Source: Strongyloides papillosus
Taxonomy: Eukaryota; Nematoda; Chromadorea; Rhabditida; Strongyloididae
Direction: 5' to 3'
Assembly: GCA_005656395.1 (NCBI GenBank)
Contig: SRSI01000050.1
Span: 4,154,001 to 4,218,000 of the forward strand
DNA: 64,000 nt
Below the pieces are notes generated by a model. That model was not told the origin of the DNA, did not search any database, and saw only the letters and a program-made list of their open reading frames with translations. Position 1 is the first letter of the stretch. Every line of letters starts with the position of its first letter. Positions 59,165-64,000 of this stretch are shown here, piece after piece. Made by a program: the position numbers and the translations under genes.

Positions 59165-60625
59165 TATACCCTTTTTTCTTTAGAAATAAATTATACAATA
59201 AAAAACCTATACATGAATTTTAATAGGACATCCCAAATACTTTTTTATGATAACATATTAGGTTATCTAAATTAAAACCTTCATATTACCATATCGACAT
59301 ATGTTAGAATTTCTTGTACATTTCTTATCATTTAGTTGATTGTATTTCCATAAAAACTCACTTCCTTCGAACACATTGTTTATATAAACTTCTTATCATC
59401 TCCTTACTTAAGACTACCCCAAATAAAACTTATCAATAACTTAATTACTTTACTAATATTCAATCTAATATTGATATTCCAAAAGATTCATTTCTCAATA
59501 CGAAAATTTGGAAAACACTATCCTACATAAGTAACATTTCTCCAATTGTTAATTTGTATCATGACGACAACGTTTTACAGCTATATTAACACAATTTTTT
59601 ATTCAAAATTTTATTAAAATGTTGCCATTTTTTAACCGCAGTTCAGGACAATAATTTTTCAAAAATTATTATATTGAATATTATTGTGATTTCTCTAAGG
59701 ATCGCTGTTTCCCAAAGTAGAAAAATTGATAACTTCTGGAGATTGTGAAGCGCATGGACAAAGATGTTATGTGTTACGTTGGAGGACTTTCTGTGTTATA
59801 ATTTTTTGACGCAGAAAGCTTTGTAAGCCGTTTGTTATATTCTAGGGAGATGCATACCTTCGAGACAGAGAGAGAGTGAAATAAGTGGTTTATAAATATG
59901 CGCAGAATCTTGTAGGAATTCATTATGTAGTATTTATTTCCGTTTTATTTTACTGTGTTTTTTTGTTCTTTTAATATTTTTTTATTAATCCTTTAAAAAC
60001 CAGGAGGAGTATGTCTCTTTTTTTTCAAAAAAAAAACGATAGGATATATGTGTAGGATTTTTTGCTTCATCTGGACTCTGATGTGTACATTATTCAATAT
60101 TGTGCATATCCAAGGGACACATTACAATTTTTTAAATGAAGCTATATTTTAATTTTCCTGGGACAAAAAAAAGTTATATTGTCAAAATATGTGTCGCGGT
60201 CTGAAAACTACCGTTGTTGATAAAAAAATCTCAAGTTAATTAGTATCTTATTACTACACCACCGGAGGATACACCGGGAAGGAGGTTAGATGATTTCCTT
60301 TAAAACACACAGACATCGTGGGATGGATTTTATTATCTAATATAATTCTTGAGGATTTTTAAATAAGTTTTAAATGTAATGATAACTTTTTTTAAAATGT
60401 ATTTGATATGATTTTAAGGCGCGTTTTACTAACATTAACATATGATAAATTTTTAAGATATAGTTTATTATGATATAGTGAGAGTCGTTTTAGTTTTGTT
60501 GTGGATATATACAATATAGCCACATACACAGTGTCTATATCTAATTAGCTTTATTTTTGATGCGTTTATTATTTCCAATTTTTATAACAATTTTTTATTT
60601 TTTTAGAGGTGAGTCCGTATAAATT
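59165..60625. other. Upstream region of SRSF1 with possible 5' UTR exon
   Basis: 1.46 kb. Two GC-richer patches stand out, about 59690-59890 and 60190-60300. The second includes a purine-rich GGAGGATACACCGGGAAGGAG followed by a GTTAGA donor. With the TTTTAG acceptor at 60601-60606 it could form a spliced 5' UTR exon, or 60606 may be a trans-splice site. No protein-coding exon was seen. Confidence 0.35.
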
Positions 60626-61532
60626 ATGCGTGGTGAAGGATCAAAAATTTATGTTGGTAATTTACCTGATGACATTCGTGAAAGGGATGTTGAAGATTTA
60701 TTCTACAAGTATGGAAGAATCAGAAATATTAAAATTAGAGGAAGACATGGTGGACCAGCATTTGCTTTCGTTGAATTTGATGATTGGAGGTAAGTAATGA
60801 ATGATTTTTGATAATTTTATATGTTATTTTTGTAGAGATGCACGTGATGCCATACAAGGCCGTGATGGTATTAGAGTAGATGGGAGTAGAATCCGTGTAG
60901 AAATGGTTAAAGGAAACGGACCACGAGGACGTGGAGGATTTGGTGGAAGAAGTGATTATCAAGATGTTAGATCAAGACGTGGAAATTATAGACAATCAAC
61001 CGGATACAGTGTTAGAGTTAGTGGTCTTCCACCTACAGGGTCATGGCAAGATCTTAAAGACCATATGAGATCGGCTGGAGAAATAGCATTTGCTGATGTT
61101 TACAAAGATGGAACAGGAATAGTTGAATTTCGTTCACCTTCAGCCGTTGACAAGGCCATCGATGAATTAGATAACTCTGAGTTTACTTCACATGAGAAAG
61201 AAAAATCTAGAATTCACCTTTCCAGAGATTCAAAACGTGATCGTTCTGTTTCAAGAAGTCGTTCACGTACACGCAGCCGTAGTCGTACACCATCTGATCG
61301 CCGAAGTCGCAGTACATCAGTCAAAAGAAGTAGAAGCGATTCCCCTGGAAAGAGTAGATCGAGATCTGGTTCTAGATCGAGATCAAGAACACGTTCTGCA
61401 TCTGTAGATAGATCACCTAGAAGTGTCTCGCGTTCTCCAAAATCAAGAAGTCGTTCAGGATCTAGAGATCGTCGTAATGGTAGTGAAAGCCGTAGAAGTC
61501 GTTCTATCTCTAGATCACCAACACCTGAATAA
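60626..61532 (+). CDS. SRSF1: SR splicing factor SRSF1/ASF (rsp-3-like)
   Basis: Nuclear splicing regulator, also active in mRNA export. Exons 60626-60789 and 60836-61532 join in phase and give 286 residues. RRM1 has RNP2 IYVGNLP and RNP1-type PAFAFVEF. A Gly/Arg-rich hinge (GRGGFGGR) follows, then the pseudo-RRM with the diagnostic [10 protein letters not shown] motif and a long RS domain with many RS/SR dipeptides ([16 protein letters not shown] and further repeats). The hallmark heptapeptide SWQDLKD makes it SRSF1, not another SR protein. The intron falls inside RRM1. Confidence 0.95.
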
Positions 61533-61876
61533 ATAATTTTAATCTTTCATGTTTTTACTAAAAATCTTTTTAAAGTTTTCTTTTTTTTTGTTTAAATCAT
61601 CATCAATTGTACAACTCTACATTATTTGTGAGTTTTCTGTTTAATTTTTATTGCTGATTTTGTTGTATACTTATCTTACTTAATCTGCTTACTTACAATA
61701 AAAGTCATTTGGAAAATGATTTTTGTTTTTAAACTACTACTAATATGGTTAAAGAATAAATATACATTTTGGTTTTAAAACGAACACATAAATTTATGGT
61801 ACTCTAACATGAACTTGTTATCTCTTTAACTTTATAGTAGTGGTAGTATCAATTACTAACCAATGTAGTCTAAAAA
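61533..61876. other. Spacer downstream of SRSF1
   Basis: 344 bp. Contains AATAAA-type poly(A) signals (near 61530 and 61699), consistent with the SRSF1 3' UTR. It also holds the promoter or trans-splice region of the next gene. No exon seen. Confidence 0.45.
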
Positions 61877-64000
61877 ATGTTTTTTGGGCAAAGCGTTGGT
61901 GATATTTTTTTACTATCTAAATTCCCAAGTCCAACATCAACTGAAAACTTTGAATCTTCTGTTGCAGCATCCTTTCCAGAAGCAGTAGAATTCCATTGTG
62001 GAATTTTTATTGATGAACACAGGATAATACATTCTACACCACACAATGGTGTTATTGAAGAAAAATTGATTGATGTTATTAAACAATTAAATCCCGATAA
62101 ATTAGATATTTTATCAGTGAAACAGCCTAATTTACTAAAAGAAAAGGCTGTAACGTGGGCAAAAAGTCAATTAGGATGCACCTATAATTATTTATTTACA
62201 CCTTACAATTGTATGGATGATGAAAAAAAGCCCATATATTGTTCTCAGTTAATTGTTTATGCATACAAATATGCTAATAATGATTCTTTTATTTTTGAAG
62301 AAATTATCATGCGCTTTACTGATGATAAAGTAATAATTAACTTTTAACATATATTATTTTTCTTTTATTACAGGGAAAAACTCTCAAGTTTTGGATCGAT
62401 TATTTTGATAAACACAAGGCTAAAATACCCGATGATAAATTTGGTTCACACCCAGGACAATTTAAAACTTCAAAATATAGTAAATTAATATTTTCCAAAT
62501 TGTTTACACACTCAGAAAAGATGTTGAAGACTTTTTTACAAAAACCAAATAGTATTTTTTCTACCTTAAACTTTGTTTCAAATTCGTTGATAAAAGATGT
62601 TGGATCGAGGACTCTACCATTAATTTCACCAAGAGATGGTTCTGTGTTAAGTGATTTATCACTAGCTGATTCAGAATTCTGTAGCAAAGTTGTTTCTATT
62701 GCAAATAACGCTAATGGAGAGTGGAAAAAAATGTCAATGACAGAGAAGTCATCGATTTTTTTAAAGGTTGGTAGGTTACTTAGAGAAAATGTTGATTTGA
62801 TTGCTAAAATTGAAACCATTGATAATGGGAAACCAATTAGAGAAGCTGTTTGGGATGTTTTATCAGCAGCAGATTGTGTAGAATATTTTGCCTCTGCTGA
62901 CATCTCCGGAAGACATTTTCCTTTAGACCAAGCTAATGGTAAAATTGGCTTCACAAAAAGAGAACCTTTTGGTGTTGTATGTTGTATTGGTGCATGGAAT
63001 TACCCTATTCAAACTGCAATGTGGAAAATTGCTCCAGCTTTGATTTGCGGAAACAGTGTTATTTACAAACCAAGTCCTTTATCTCCCGTTTCTCCAGTTA
63101 TTTTAGGAATTTTATTTGAGTATAGTGGTTTATCAAGTGGTGTTCTTAATATTATTCAAGGAGATAGTGAAACTGGAAAGGAGTTGTGTTTAAATGAAAA
63201 CGTTAGCAAAGTTTCTTTTACTGGTAGTGTATCAACTGGTCAAGCCATTTTAAATTATTGTTCCAGTAAAATGATTAAACCTGCTACAATGGAACTTGGT
63301 GGTAAAAGTTCACTTATAATTTGTGAAGATGCTGATATAAAAAATGCTGTTTATGTGGCAATGATGGCAAATTTCTTTAGCCAAGGTCAAGTTTGTTCTA
63401 ATGCTTCTAAAGTTTTAGTTCATAAAAATATTCTATCTGAATTTACAAAGTTAGTTGTTGATGAAACCAAAAAGCTGGTCGTTGGTGATCCATTGTCTTC
63501 AAAAACACATATTGGTGCATGTATTAGCTTGGAACATATGAAACGTGTCAAGAATTACATTGATAATAGTATTAAATTGGGAGCTCAAAAATTATATGGC
63601 GGAGAGATTCTAAAACTAGATGGAGAGTTGGAGAAGGGTTATTATTTATCACCATGTATATTAACAAATATTAACAGTAATATGAAAGCTTATCATGAGG
63701 AAATATTTGGTGCAGTAATGATGATAATACCATATGATGACGATGAGGAAGCCTTACAAATAGCCAATGAAACAATATATGGCTTGGCTGCTGGTGTATT
63801 TACAAATAACCTAAAAAAAGCTAATCATTTCATTGATAATCTTATTGCTGGTAATGTTTATGTTAATACATATAATGATACAGCACCACAATTACCATTT
63901 GGTGGAATGAAGCAGTCAGGTTATGGAAGAGAACAAGGACATGCAGCAATAGATGCTTTTTCACAAATAAAATCTGTTTACTTAAATACTTCCGGAAAAG
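61877..64000 (+). CDS. YiiX-like cysteine amidase fused in frame to ALDH9-type aldehyde dehydrogenase (3' end at window edge)
   Basis: Exon 1 is 61877-62329; exon 2 runs from 62374 off the window; the intron (44 nt) is phase 0. About 693 residues are visible. Residues 1-190 form a permuted papain-like (NlpC/P60-superfamily, YiiX-type) domain: GDIFLLSKF, FHCGIF with H40, YCSQLIVYAY with C122, then FWIDYFDKHK and SHPGQF, the family's usual C-terminal part, already inside exon 2. With no stop, the frame continues into a complete-looking ALDH9/betaine-aldehyde-type dehydrogenase: GAWNYP, FTGSVSTG, E458 in ELGGKS, C492 in GQVCSN, EEIFGAVM, LPFGGMKQSG. ALDH9 oxidises trimethylaminobutyraldehyde in carnitine synthesis. 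An AG preceded by CACTC at 62511-62515, 5 nt before ATG 62521 (M201), could be an internal trans-splice site giving a separate ALDH of standard length. Confidence 0.78.

Noticed and set aside
59745..59803. A frame reading KRMDKDVMCYVGGLSVL, with CYVGGLS like an RRM RNP2 motif
   Set aside because: Only about 22 codons between stops, no RNP1 and no splice continuation; most likely chance.

Overview
The window is eukaryotic and nematode. Coding blocks are interrupted by many tiny GT-AG introns, mostly 43-56 nt, the base composition is very AT-rich, and splice-acceptor-like TTTNAG motifs lie just upstream of many ATGs, as expected for spliced-leader trans-splicing. Gene content points the same way: a ground-like (hedgehog-related) protein, two SCP/TAPS (CAP) secreted proteins with expanded N-termini, a FER-type SH2 kinase and a CK1-like pseudokinase. 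Composition, intron size and the CAP genes best fit a Strongyloides-type parasite (clade IV). The species cannot be fixed from the sequence alone.

Layout. 1-2035 (-): the 5' part of a matrix metalloproteinase, running off the left edge, then a 5.8 kb non-coding stretch. 7.8-10 kb (-): IGBP1/TAP42 followed by PHAX, closely spaced like an operon. 10.8-14.3 kb (+): an SLC6 transporter and TMEM120. 14.9-15.3 kb: remains of a cytochrome-b5-like MAPR gene. 15.5-17.4 kb (+): RPA1. 18.4-23.3 kb is an accessory-looking block: SH2 tyrosine kinase, a small Pro/Arg-rich secreted peptide, a CAP protein and a casein-kinase-like pseudokinase. 24.4-26.8 kb (-): two related four-TM proteins. 26.8-35.9 kb is gene-poor, with one CHIC-family gene. 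35.9-39.8 kb (+): an SGSM/TBC-8-type Rab GAP. 39.9-47 kb: an unknown acidic protein, a second, larger CAP protein with tyrosine-motif repeats, and a small type I membrane protein. 47.7-64 kb is denser: NDUFS7, a PIAS-type SUMO ligase, RRS1, beta-mannosidase, a ground-like protein, a small multi-exon membrane protein, gamma-syntrophin, SRSF1, and at the right edge a reading frame joining a YiiX-like cysteine amidase to an ALDH9-type aldehyde dehydrogenase.

Most genes are unrelated housekeeping functions: DNA replication (RPA1), snRNA export (PHAX), PP2A control (IGBP1), complex I (NDUFS7), SUMOylation (PIAS), ribosome biogenesis (RRS1) and splicing (SRSF1). Three same-strand pairs are spaced 148-193 bp apart with an acceptor-like site before the downstream ATG and may be operons: IGBP1-PHAX, SLC6-TMEM120 and NDUFS7-PIAS.

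The most unusual observations are the amidase-ALDH9 fusion frame, the tyrosine repeat array in the signal-peptide-bearing CAP protein, the Cys/aromatic module shared by the two CAP proteins, and a GC-rich, Pol III-terminator-flanked island at 23.6 kb. All exon boundaries were inferred by reading frame, splice signals and remembered family alignment; none was tested against transcripts.
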